Shown: one piece after another, positions 23,552 to 33,147 of the stretch | Layout: the number at the start of each line of letters is the position of its first letter | How positions within the stretch are numbered: the first letter of the stretch is position 1 | From: Lytechinus pictus | Lineage: Eukaryota > Echinodermata > Echinoidea > Temnopleuroida > Toxopneustidae | Direction of reading: 5' to 3' | Assembly: GCF_037042905.1 (NCBI RefSeq) | Contig: NC_087252.1 | Coordinates: forward strand, 23,329,701-23,393,700 | DNA length: 64,000 nucleotides | Program-made: the position numbers and the translations under genes | Notes under the pieces: model-generated | Database searches by the model: none | Told to the model about the DNA's origin: nothing | What the model saw: the letters and a program-made list of their open reading frames with translations, nothing else

Positions 23552-24086
23552 CGCATACATTCGTAATTCCGAAGCTTCGTTATTCCGAAGGTTCGGTTAT
23601 TCCGAAGGTTCGTATTTCCGAAGGTTCGTAATTCCGAAGGTTCGTAATTCCGAAGGTTCGTTAATCCGAAAACGAAATAAGGTTCGTAATTCCGAAGGTT
23701 CGTTAGTCCGAAAACGAAATGAGGTTCGTAATTCCGAAGGTTCATTAATCCGAAAACAAAATGAGGTTCGTAATTCCGAAGGTTCGTTAGTCCGAAAACG
23801 AAATGATTAACGAACCTTATTTCGTTTTCGGACTAACGAACCTTCGGAACAACGAACCTTATTTTGTTTTCGGATTAACGAACCTTCCGAACAACGAACC
23901 TTATAATATTTCGTTTTCGGATTAACGAACCTTCGGAATAACGCCACAAATGTTCGGATTAACGAACCCTTTTTCGTTTTCGGATTAACGAACATCGAGG
24001 TATAGGCAATTTACGTGTTTCGGAATTACGAACCTTCGGAATAAAGAACCTTCGAAATTACGAAGCTTCGGAATTACGAAGTGTAA
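23552..24086. mobile_element. Foldback (FB/TU-like) element with tandem-repeat arms, copy 1
   Basis: The left half is built of units TTCGTAATTCCGAAGG and TTCGTTAATCCGAAAACGAA-ATAAGG. The right half, from about 23811, is their reverse complement, so the whole 535 bp can fold back. Unique tips are CGCATACAT at the left and GAAGTGTAA at the right. Perfect 10-bp direct repeats TCGAGGCTGC flank it (23542-23551 and 24087-24096). This plan (long inverted arms of short tandem units, 8-10-bp target duplication) matches what is known of Drosophila FB and sea urchin TU elements. It has no coding capacity. The frames inside it are repeat translation. Confidence 0.88.
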
Positions 24087-24780
24087 TCGAGGCTGCAGTG
24101 AGGGACGACGCCATACATAACGCTTTTTTAAAGGACATCAGGGGCTCTTTGGCTGGCGTTTGACCGGTCTCAGCTTGCGTCATGACTGTTGCGGTCCCTC
24201 AGAGGCACCTACTGGTGTTTCTAGATATATATATATATGTGATATATTGATTATTGTATTATATTCTAAGATTTGTCTTTTTTGTCTTCTGTATTTACTT
24301 TTATTGCCTTGCATTTTCTCATTAAAGGGAAGTGTCCTGGGCGTATATTGTATTCCTTTAATGTGCAGATTTGCAAATAAAGTGATATTATAACAACTAC
24401 TCCTTATGTTAATTTAACCTTGCAAACTGTGGGACCTACATTGTATTGAATCGAAGATTGGTCAGAGTTGGGGACCACAATGGGCCTAGGTCAAAGACTA
24501 AATTAAGTATCTTTTAAATATTTCAACGCAACGCGACCAATTAAGCCAAAGTTTGGGCTTTCCTACCGCAGCTGGATCGAAGAGGCGTAAGCAGATACAC
24601 GTTTAAATATACAAGTTTAAATATACATTTTTGAAGCAAACACCGACAATCAAAGGCCTGTCTTTATTTGCGTTACATTGTATTTTAAAGGTTTTTGCTT
24701 GCGCATAATATGTTTATCTTCCAGGTTCTATATTTATTCATTTTGCCGATTAATGAGGTCACTGAAGAATACGGGCCCGT
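24087..24780. other. Short coding-like remnant, then unassigned
   Basis: If the foldback element is removed, + strand codons read S-A-K-A-A-T-V-E-A-A-V-R-D-D-A-I-H-N-A-F through the junction, then LKDIRGSLAGV before a stop at 24162. This could be a retrotransposon Gag-like fragment, but it is too short to be sure. A TA run lies at about 24226. Nothing else was recognised. Confidence 0.3.
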
Positions 24781-24915
24781 TTCATAAAAAGTTACAACTA
24801 TTGTAACTTTGCCATTATTGTAACAACCTTGAGAATATTAATTGCGATTGGCTGCTGAGCCCTGTTACCATGGGTGTTGCCATGATAGCAACGTTACAAC
24901 AAGCGTAAGAACTTT
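24781..24915. mobile_element. Small MITE-like repeat (CCCGTTTCATAAA type)
   Basis: Begins CGTTTCATAAAAAGTTACAAC, and its far end AACAAGCGTAAGAACTTTATGA is roughly its complement. It contains GATTGGCTGCTGAGCC and CCATGGGTGTTGCCATG, words shared in character with 27770-27900 and 35470-35580. A C-run follows at 24922-24932. Confidence 0.4.
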
Positions 24916-25470
24916 ATGACCCCCCCCCCCGAACATGTCGAAATAAATGCTATGGGAATGATCCGTATAGTTAAGACATAGGTATTAAATCAGAGCGTTA
25001 GATAAAAAAGAAACGGAATAAGAATAGTGAGGATTGAGATAATTGGAGAGGAGAAACACCTAGAATGGAAAGACAGAAAGAAAATCAGACAGGTAGAAGC
25101 CATCGAAAGACATTAAATCGGGAGAATGAAAGAGAACCGGTGAATAAGAAGTCGTATAAACACAAGAGGTCTTCAGATTAACAAACGTTTCACTACAATT
25201 GGGCCACTAAGAGCTGCTAACAGGCGACCTAAGAGTCCCTGAAAGGTATAGCTTTGAAGTGAAGCTACGGTCGTGCAAAATTGTGAGGAACTGACTATGG
25301 GAAAATCAAATCAGAAGTGGTAGTCTTAGGGGGAGGGGGCTGTTGGCCATGTTGGTGCAGTTGTTCACAGAATGTTGTCTGAACAAAAGGACAACATTCT
25401 TTTTGGTTCATGGTCATATTCATAAGACGTTAGAAGGCTATTTGGTTCCTTTGCCTTCATACGAAAACAA

Positions 25471-25479
25471 ATGACGCAG
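25471..25479 (+). CDS. Coding exon 1, 9 nt (M-T-Q)
   Basis: ATGACGCAG followed directly by the strong donor GTAAGA (25480). The phase (0) matches the acceptor of the next exon, which starts at a codon boundary. The context AAAACAA before ATG is adenine-rich. No longer upstream frame is needed. It would encode Met-Thr-Gln. Confidence 0.5.
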
Positions 25480-28400
25480 GTAAGACTGTAATATCTTAAA
25501 GTTGCATGAATATTACAGGTCCAGAAAGGTTATCTTTAAGGATTCGTCAACCTGAAGTGTAAGGTTTTGAAGGGCTATAATGTTCTTTCTTAACAACACG
25601 TTCCTAACGACATGTGTTTATCCTTTCTTAATAATACCCCTCACCCTCTTGACTGACGATTCGTTTCCATCTAAAAGAATTGATATTTTTAATCTCTTTT
25701 ATCAAACAGGATGAAGAAGTGCAAGACTCTGTTTCGGCTGAAGAGAGCGTTGCTCAAGAACAGCCAGATATAGCGCCACCAACGGACGCTCCTGCAGGTG
25801 CTGAACAAGATATGGACAATCCATCTGCAGGTGAATTAACAGCTGATGGAACAGACTTTCCTCCACCTCCACCTCCGGATAGCGAACCCCCGCCTGAACC
25901 CGAATCGGTACCCGAACCGGTACCCGAACCGGCACCCGAACCGGCACCCGAACCGGCAGCCGAACCAGAATCCGTAAGCGATTCAGTACCCGAACCCGAA
26001 CCGATGCCTGAAACGGATCCGCCAACTGAACCAGCATCAGAACCAACACCCGAAATTGATGACGAAGCAAATGACGTCACAGATCTTATAGACAGTGCAG
26101 TTGACCCGGAAATAGATGAAGCTGCCGTTGACCCCACAGCTGAAAACGAGATGATTTCACAAGACGAGGAGAGTCAGGCACCTGCAGAGGTTACAGTTCA
26201 CCCCGAGACCGAGTCCCCTGTGTCTGCAGATGGAAATAGCACGCCCCCACCGATGTACGACGAGACATCCGAGGAAGACAAACCTCAGGCAATCTACCAA
26301 AACAGCATGGTAGCCGAGGACACTGACGGCATCACAACTCTGGACGAAGAGATCCCCAACGGTCACGGCGTGAACGGTGACCTGGATCCAATCATCATGA
26401 TGTATTCCAATGAAAAGACATCGTCGACGAGGGCTAGACTGATCTGTTTTGTCATGTTCTTTATCGTGGTGGCCATCACTGTCATAGCACTGACCTTCTA
26501 CTTAGTTCGTGAGTATAATAGGCCTATTTCAAGTTTTTCGTTTGCGGATATTACCTTGAGAGCTTACTCTTCCTGCGAACCGGAGATGAAGTTCTTTCCT
26601 CACTATCCCTCGTAAATGATGATCTGGAGGAAATTGACTCAGATTCGGGCATACCATAAATGCGTTTCATTTTTAGTATAAAAGTAGAATTCTGTTGTGT
26701 TTTTATCACGAATAGAATTTGATCTGATTGACTTTATGATGCCTGCCAGATACAAAACTATCAGATACAAGATGAATATGATAAAATATACTCTGAAATA
26801 AGATTTCAACTAATTGCATCACCAAATCCAAATTTTTATTGTGGAAAATGTTCCATATACATGTAAGTAACACTTATTAAAATTGACACATGCAATAGTA
26901 ATATCTTCTTTTTGCCATGGAAAACGCTAACTTTGCACCCTAAATGAACCCTGACTGCAACCTTTGCGTTGTAATCTCAAACCATAGGTGCAAAGTTAAA
27001 GAGGGTTCCAACTTACACCTTCCCTCATTGATTCTTCTCTTTACCCATTGGGGTGCATGATGTAGCAAACTGCACAATGGGGATACACGACATAAATGTG
27101 CACGATTGCAGACATTTGCACCGCCTCGGGTAATGCTTGTCGTCCAACATCAAGGGTTTCAATTTGAACTTTCTTCTTAGTGTTAATGATTTGGGAAAGA
27201 GCAACTAAGCATAGTAACGTTTCTCTACTCTAGCAGGGTTTGTCACAATCATAATTGCTGAAATTCACTGTGGGAATTCTGTTTGCCGACCTTACTCTAA
27301 TTTCGATTTTAATATCATTCTTTGTTTTATAGTTTATTATGAGAACGGAGATAGTTCCGACTCATCAGAAGGTCCGGTGGTAACAACGCCGCGTGCCCCA
27401 TGTAAGTACCCAACTAATTGATTTTTAAATTATTCTGAAGATCTTTACAGGCCGGGTTACACCGGTACCGAATCAGCTGCGAATCCATCCGAATTCACGT
27501 ATTCGGGTGGTCTCGGGAGTATTCTGTTCTCCCTCCGCGAATGCGAGAAAATTCGAATGTTCCCGAATCCACCAAAACCGTCCGAATTATGCTCGATTCG
27601 GCTGGAATCAGTCCGAATGTATTCGGGAGAATTCGGTTTTGGTGTAACCCTGGCTTTACAGTCACACCAACGAAACCAAAGTCTTGCTAGCCAACGGTAT
27701 GCCATTCGGAATATTTCGTATAATAATCAGATCGGTCTGGGCCAAGTTGCTTTAAAAGTTATTAATGACTTATTGTATGGTAACTTTGCTATCCAATGGT
27801 AACTACCATGGTAACGCTGATCAACAGCCAATCAAAATTCAAGGATTCCATGCAAGTTACCATTGCATGGCAAAGATACCGTAATGGTAATTCTTTTGTG
27901 ACGGAGCCAAGAATTCGGTTTCTCTCGTGTGACTGTAGCATGAAGTGCCCTTAAACATGTTAAAGGAAACCTCGTAACATACGAGCTGCATAACAATAAT
28001 TATGGAAACACGGGAAATCAATTGCACCGGAACGATCACGGGGGCCCATTTCAGAAAGAATTGAGATCAAACGCAAATCCAAAGATCGCAACTTTATTTT
28101 TAACCTATGAAACACGGCTATTAGGAACTTGTAATGGATTTTTGGAGTTGCGTTTGAAAACTCTTTCAGCAACAGGCCCTGCGTGTGATAGCCCCAAACC
28201 AGAAAACCCCAGCACCACTTTAAACATAGCCTTCTCAACAGTATCACGCGCATGGATGAACACGACATTTGTTCCTGCGACAATTGCTCCGAGCCGAATT
28301 TCGTCTAAGACATGTAAGACGTAGGGTTAGGATTGCAATGGGTTTAATGTTAGCTTAAAGCTGTAAAGTTAGGTTTAGGGTAGCGTATAGCGTTGGACAT

Positions 28401-29222
28401 TCGATTGGTGTGTGGAATCTAGAGCGGAGCAATTGTCGCCGGAGAAAATGTCATGGAAACCACGCATGATGGGCTTGCCAGAGGATTTCCCTAATAGAAT
28501 GGTGCAGTGTTCTTTTTATATGGGTATCATTATGAAGCAATATGAACCCAGGGCTCCGTAACACAAAGGTTTGCGATGAATTGCAAATATATATATATAT
28601 ATCTATCAGTTTTGCATAACTCTGCAGTATAGAATAAAGAAAACCAATAAATAAGTAAATAATACATACATATATATATGTATATATATATATTTATATA
28701 ATATAGGGTAGTTATATTGCGCACATATCCACCTTGTTAGGTGCTCAAGGCGCTCCTACATTACCCGGCTAAGCTAGGCGTTCATAGCGCACACAGCTTT
28801 TTAAGAATTTCTTCCTACCGGTACCCATTTGCCTCACCTGGGTTGAGTGCAGCACATTGTGGATCAGTTTCTTGCCGAAGGAAATTACGCCATGGCTGGG
28901 ATTCGAACCCACGACCCTCTGTTTCAAAGTCCGAAGACTAATCCAATGGGCCACAACGCTCCACACTGATAATATAACATATAACACTGATTAGTTCCCG
29001 GTCAGTATTTTAAACAGAGTGCGCAGGCAACGATGATCTTGATTGGTCATTGGTGTTTAGCGATTGATTGCAAACCTTTGTGTTACGGAGCCCAGGAGAG
29101 CTATAGGGCAGACTTTCCAAACTTGTCTTAATTGCGTTCGTTTCTTTTCGTTGATTTGTTAAATTGACGCTTGGTTACAAAGTTCTGGTATATGTTTTTC
29201 ATTTCTTATTTTCTCGTCAGAG
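25471..29222 (+). CDS. Pro/Glu-rich single-pass (type II-like) membrane protein gene
   Basis: I join four pieces: 25471-25479 (ATG-ACG-CAG, donor GTAAGA), 25710-26508, 27333-27401, and from 29221, where the first two bases complete a stop. Phases agree at each junction (0, 1, 1). The product is about 292 residues: an acidic N-terminal part with PPPPPP at about 55-60, a P-E-x repeat at about 65-115, and Asp/Glu/Pro-rich sequence to about 240. A basic patch (KTSSTRAR) precedes one membrane segment at residues 247-269 ([11 protein letters not shown]...FYLV), and a 23-residue acidic Ser/Thr/Pro tail follows. There is no signal peptide, so by the positive-inside rule the long N-terminus is cytosolic. 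I do not recognise the family and assign no function. Exon 2 is secure; the first and last exons rest on splice signals alone. A poly(A) signal candidate is at 31287. Confidence 0.6.
25710..26508 (+). CDS. Coding exon 2, Pro/Glu repeat and membrane segment
   Basis: The acceptor TTTTATCAAACAG ends at 25709 and the donor C|GTGAGT lies at 26508/26509. 799 bp give 266 codons plus one base. The reverse-strand frames over this exon (25702-26137) are mirror images of the Pro/Glu codons and are not genes. GC content and codon texture differ clearly from the AT-rich surroundings. Confidence 0.85.
27333..27401 (+). CDS. Coding exon 3, extracellular Ser/Thr/Pro tail
   Basis: The acceptor TTTGTTTTATAG ends at 27332 and the donor T|GTAAGT lies at 27401/27402. 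In phase 1 it reads [20 protein letters not shown] with no stop. Its 69 bp keep the phase. The splice signals and matching frame make it convincing. Confidence 0.75.
27451..27653. mobile_element. hAT-like MITE (TTACACC family), copy 2
   Basis: The ends GCCGGGTTACACCGG and GGTGTAACCCTGG are inverted. Perfect 8-bp flanks CTTTACAG lie at 27443-27450 and 27654-27661. It lies just inside the third intron of the membrane-protein gene and is the reverse-orientation relative of 19234-19439. Confidence 0.85.
27662..28040. repeat. Small MITE fragments in intron
   Basis: Includes CACACCAACGAAACCAAAGTC, a word shared with 33057-33075, and an inverted set GGTAACTTTGC...GCAAGTTACC with GTAACTACCATGGTAAC (about 27780-27895). 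The reading is repeat debris; no coding exon is visible. Confidence 0.4.
28041..28180. mobile_element. Small MITE (GGGCCCATTTCAGAAAG ends)
   Basis: The left end GGGCCCATTTCAGAAAGAAT, with ATCAAACGCAA inside it, mirrors the right end GTTGCGTTTGAAAACTCTTTC...AGGCCC. Length is about 140 bp. It resembles 34502-34849, which shares GCAATCAAAC-type inner sequence. Confidence 0.65.
28250..28465. mobile_element. Fold-back MITE (TGCGACAATTGCTCCG arms)
   Basis: GCGACAATTGCTCCGAGCC at 28277-28295 is mirrored by AGCGGAGCAATTGTCGCCGG at about 28423-28442. Between them lies TAGGGTTAGGATTGCAATGGG-type sequence. It contains a splice-compatible open segment discussed in the findings. Confidence 0.6.
28549..29096. 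mobile_element. Split MITE (CCGTAACACAAAGG family) with SINE inside
   Basis: The outer ends GGGCTCCGTAACACAAAGGT and ACCTTTGTGTTACGGAGCCC are perfect inverted repeats. Intact relatives at 31542, 31880 and 32029 are only about 130 bp. This copy is expanded by a TA microsatellite (28588-28700) and a tRNA-derived SINE (28741-28965). Confidence 0.75.
28741..28965 (-). mobile_element. tRNA-derived SINE
   Basis: On the - strand the head reads GGAGCGTTGTGGCCCATTGG (box A-like TGGCCCATTGG, about 28941-28960) and a perfect B box GGTTCGAATCC at about 28899-28909, with anticodon-stem-like CGGAC/CAGAG-type sequence between. The body includes GTGCTGCACTCAACCCAGGT and GAGGCAAATGGGTACCGG. The same body is found at 30100-30290. 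The head resembles a Ser/Leu-class tRNA, but the source is uncertain. Confidence 0.75.
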
Positions 29223-29765
29223 CCCAGAGCGGACTGACACCAATAACCTTGGAAACGGATTTATATCGTCACCATGGTAACCAAACATTCTTAGGCTGAA
29301 ACTCAAGGATTGCCAAAACAAAGCCAGGAATTCTGACCTATCTTCGAATGGATGCCAGTTCTAATGTGCATGAACATAATGAGGAGAAGAATTATAGTTC
29401 CCACAGCACAAGTCAATTAACTCTGACATAATAAAACAAAACGATACAAAACATGTATTAAGGAATCTAAAATTGACCGTATAATGGCCTTCCTTAATTC
29501 CAGGGATTGGATCTTAAATCTCATGAATACTCATCCCAACGTTCTTTGAAAAAGGTACAGCTCACGTGTTGTAAAAAAACTAATGTATCATGTGTATTAA
29601 TACAGTTTACAGAAGTACATTAAGGCTACTTGATATCTAGATATTAATGTAAATATTTATTTTTGGAGCAATTTTTTAAATGTTATTTTCATGAACGAAA
29701 TAACCCCCATATAAACATGTCTGTCGGCAATATGATGTGATGTTATAAACGTACGTCATGCTCAT

Positions 29766-29956
29766 TGACGTCATGGCATCTCTTAGAGGCTGAAGCCATA
29801 GCCACGCATCTGTCGGTGAATCACTGCAGCTGGACCATCTCCGACCCGCTCTCCGTTTATGCGTCTTCCTATATCCTCTAAGGGAGGGCGCTATGAGATT
29901 ATGACGTCATATGCATAAGGTCTTTACCTGGGGTTCGAGCTGACCATGGTATAAAG
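29766..29956 (+). promoter_or_regulatory. Two CRE palindromes and a TATA-like box
   Basis: TGACGTCA occurs at 29766-29773 and 29902-29909, and GGTATAAAGC with TATAAAG at 29950-29956. TGACGTCA is the consensus CREB/ATF site. No downstream coding exon was recognised, so the meaning is open. Confidence 0.25.
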
Positions 29957-30099
29957 CTATAATGATTCACGCTCTTTAGGAAATTATTGAAGAATTGACT
30001 GTTTCATCTTTGTCATTCAGAAAGCCCAAACGGCAAGCATCAATGGTTACAATGGTCTCTGTAAAGATGAATTCAAATGCTCGAGCGCCTAATCAGAGA

Positions 30100-30290
30100 A
30101 ATAATATTAGTAATACTTGTATAGCGCTTTTCACTTTAGTCTCTAAGCGCTCTACAGTCATGCAGCATAATTACCCCGGCCTTAACAGAGCAGCTGTTAC
30201 GTGCTCTGCGTTTTAAGGAATACATTCCTACCAGGTGCCATGATCACCTCACCTGGCTTGAGTGCAGCACAGTAGCCGTGTTAAAGCCGG
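30100..30290 (-). mobile_element. SINE body with TATAGCGCTT tail
   Basis: Contains ACTTGTATAGCGCTTTTCAC and CTAAGCGCTCTACAG, then the body CCTCACCTGGCTTGAGTGCAGCACA shared with 28741-28965. Inverted CCCCGGCC-TTAACA versus TGTTAAAGCCGGGG segments lie inside. The AATAATATTAGTAAT at its + strand start is the tail of a - strand insertion. Confidence 0.65.
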
Positions 30291-30299
30291 GGTAATAGT

Positions 30300-31541
30300 T
30301 TGCAGCGCTTAGAAACATTATATTGAACGCTATAAATGTTCCATATTATTAATGTTATTAATGTTATAACTCTTAGATTCAAATTCACATTTTTTTTTTC
30401 ATATGACACACGATCAAAATTAATTACATCAAATTCCAATTGACATTAATGATGGTTTGATGGCCCGGAAAAGCTAAGAGTCTATATAAAATTTGGTAAG
30501 CCGAATAACAATTGAAATAAAGAGACGAAGTATTCCTCTTACTAAAAGATAAAAAACATATAGGGGTGGTAAAAAACGAGGAAAAACCTTTCGTTTTCAT
30601 TAAGAAAAACATTCAGGGCGACGACTTCACCTTTACTCATTTGAACAATACTTGTAGCAAACGTCTGGAAATTGTTTTAAATATAGATATCATTTAAATA
30701 TTGTTAGAATACTCTTTCTTGTTTTTATTATGAATTTTTTTAAAATGTATATGATAATAGTGTTTATCAGATTGACTTTGCATTAACGTATCTTCCTTTA
30801 GTTTAATAAAGAGCATATTGAATAAGTGGTTGAAAATAATTGACTATATGGCTGAAATGAGTCTGGATGAATTGTACCATATTGTTTCAGTCCTTGAGTA
30901 ACCTTACTTGAATGTATTTTTGTATTAAACATTCTTTTTTCTATTTTGCTATCCTTTTTTGTATACATTTCACTGAGTTTGATTGAAAATGTAATAGTGA
31001 CGTAAACTGTTATATTGTTCCTTTTGATTACGTGTTGATTATGTATGGGTTATATGATTTGTGATATCATCAGTTGAAGCAGTATTGTCTAATATTTTGT
31101 TTGAATTAGAATAACCCCCATAATCTTTTTTTACAATCATGTTAGGTATTGATTGTAAATAGGGAAATATAGGCCTATCTAGTCTTTGTTTTTGTAAAGT
31201 TAATGGATTGAATACTTTATACCGGCAGGAAAGGTAATTGAGTTACATTTTTATGTGAATGTGTAAAACTAGAATCATGAAAAGACAATAAATATTAATA
31301 CATTTTTATCTTGCTGGAAAACAATTGTGTTTGTGGCACGACTACTTCTCGATCGATTAGTACTATTTTTTTAAAGATTGATATTTGGGACCAATCCAAA
31401 ATTCTATTGAAATATTGTAATCTAATAGATTTAGTGCTCATTCTTATTCTCACTCTGATAGGTATATAGAACTCAATTTTATTCTCAATCTATTTTTGGC
31501 TTGGTACCCATGCATCACAATCTAATACATTTATTTGCAAT
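30300..31541. other. AT-rich stretch, possible 3' UTR, no gene seen
   Basis: No coding content was recognised. Poly(A)-signal candidate AATAAA at 31287-31292, followed about 30 nt later by a GT-rich TTGTGTTTGTGG, would fit the end of the + strand membrane-protein transcript. Confidence 0.4.
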
Positions 31542-31671
31542 CTGGGTCCCGTAACACAAAGGTTAGCGATTGATCGTACGATCGATTTTTACGATTGATT
31601 GTACATTATAGTCAATGCAATCAATCGTAGAAAAATGTTAGATCATTGCTAAGATTTGTGTAACGGGCCCC
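31542..31671. mobile_element. MITE (CCGTAACACAAAGG family), copy A
   Basis: The left end GGGTCCCGTAACACAAAGGT and right end TAAGATTTGTGTAACGGGCC are inverted. The core GATTGATCGTACGATCGATT is itself palindromic. About 130 bp; first of three near-neighbour copies. Confidence 0.85.
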
Positions 31672-31879
31672 ATATGATTTTGAGCCGGTTTCTTATAATT
31701 GTGAAAACATTAATATGCATGCTGTCATGAATATGCAATGGGGGGGCAGAAGAAGTCCTGTCACCACTTTCCTTTTCTTATTTTATTACACAAAATCATG
31801 TAGTTACAGGTAACTCTGCCTACATGTAAGTAAACCTTCCATAAAGTCAAATAATGACGAAAGTCAAGCCATTTTTAGG

Positions 31880-32014
31880 CCTGGGTGCCGTAACACAAAG
31901 GTTAGCGATTGATCGTACGCTTGATTTTCACAATTGATTGTACATTGTAGTCAAAGCAATCAATCGTAGAAAAATGTTCTAAGATCATTGCTAAGCTTTG
32001 TGTTACAGGCCCCT
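31880..32014. mobile_element. MITE (CCGTAACACAAAGG family), copy B
   Basis: Same family and orientation as copy A. It carries CGTACGCTTGATTTTCACAA in its core, a variant shared with copy C but not with copy A. Confidence 0.85.
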
Positions 32015-32028
32015 GGTCTTATATCTCC

Positions 32029-32160
32029 TTGGTCTCGTAACACAAAGGTTAGCGATTGATCGTACGCTTGATTTTCACAATTGATTGTAAATTGTAGTCA
32101 ATGCAATCAATCGTAGAAAAATGTTCTATGATCATTGCTAAGCTTTGTGTAACGGGCCCC
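32029..32160. mobile_element. MITE (CCGTAACACAAAGG family), copy C
   Basis: Only about 15 bp after copy B and nearly identical to it, including the CGTACGCTTGATTTTCACAA variant. This suggests local duplication or targeted insertion. Confidence 0.85.
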
Positions 32161-32866
32161 TGGTAATTTTAGAGAGAATGGTGTGAATTATAGTCGAGTA
32201 TCATTTAATATTCTAACCTGACACAAAAGTAAAAAGTACGAGTATTTGCCATTTATTATTTGTTTATCATCGTTGACTGAAATTGATTTGTGATGTTTGA
32301 GATATCTAGCTCCCTCTCACGGTGTTATGTTTTTGTGAAATGGCAAATTCAGAACCTATCTTATAAATTTAGAGATTGGATATGGGAAAGGTTTTACCCA
32401 TTTCAAGGAGTTGGTGCTGCTTGGGTTTTTATTTAATAAAAAAAGAAGAAAAGAAAACGCAGATAAGTCACTGTAATTCGGCATCCGATTAAAATTAAAC
32501 TTTCATGTAAAACAGCAAAATTTATCAAATAAAAACACTGATGCTTTCATGCTCCTCATACCTCTTTAGGGCACACACAATTATATAACTGAAATAGTGA
32601 CACGCGCTTTCCCACGTTTTTTTTTTAATCAAAACTTAAAAAAAAAAAAATCTGTTCCTCATCTCTAAATCTTCACAATTCCTTTTTCAGGGAGACTTCC
32701 CATTGCTCTATTGTCTTAATTCTAAAACTTTTTTTCACCTTTCCCATGGTGAAAACAGCGAGAATAAAAATAGACTTTGGACTCTACAAAATAGACTTTG
32801 GACTCTACTTTGTTAAGCACTAAAATCTCTCAACTTCACGGAAGACTTAATTTCGTTTGTATACTG
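32161..32866. other. Intergenic stretch, no gene seen
   Basis: AT-rich with an A-run at 32636-32650 and a tandem AATAGACTTTGGACTCTAC doublet at about 32768-32806. I see no gene. Confidence 0.5.
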
Positions 32867-33147
32867 GGATACTTTTTCATAAAGACTTGTTATTATAACA
32901 AATGAACAATATTCATAACAAATTTACTATCGGCCAATCAAATTGTATCATTTCAGTAGCTTTAAACTGTTTGTTATTGTATCAAGCTCTATGAAACAGG
33001 CCCGAGAACATTCTGACAGGGACACGGTCCAATCTACCATGTTTACCGTATACGGTCACATCAACGAAACCGACTCCAAACCGACCGATGGTATGTCAAT
33101 GATAACGCTTTGATCGGCCTGGAGTCGAATTCGCCGGTGTGCACCTT
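32867..33147. repeat. Two small MITE-like repeats
   Basis: At 32867-33003, TTTTTCATAAAGACTTGTTA mirrors TATCAAGCTCTATGAAACAGG around GGCCAATCAAATTG. At about 33050-33147, GGTCACATCAACGAAACCGA and CGGTGTGCACC form loosely inverted ends. Both are short and non-coding. Confidence 0.5.

Larger units (their letters stand above)
29221..31312 (+). other. Probable last exon: split stop codon and 3' UTR
   Basis: A very good acceptor (TTTTTCATTTCTTATTTTCTCGTCAG, ending 29220) is followed by AG. Joined to the dangling T of the previous exon this makes TAG. The following sequence would then be 3' UTR. It contains a SINE body (30100-30290) and ends at AATAAA (31287-31292), followed by TTGTGTTTGTGG. An earlier AATAAA lies at 29430. 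This is inference from signals only. Confidence 0.4.

Noticed and set aside
25702-26137. Two - strand frames of over 120 codons
   Set aside because: They are antisense shadows of the Pro/Glu-rich exon, which has proper splice sites on the + strand.
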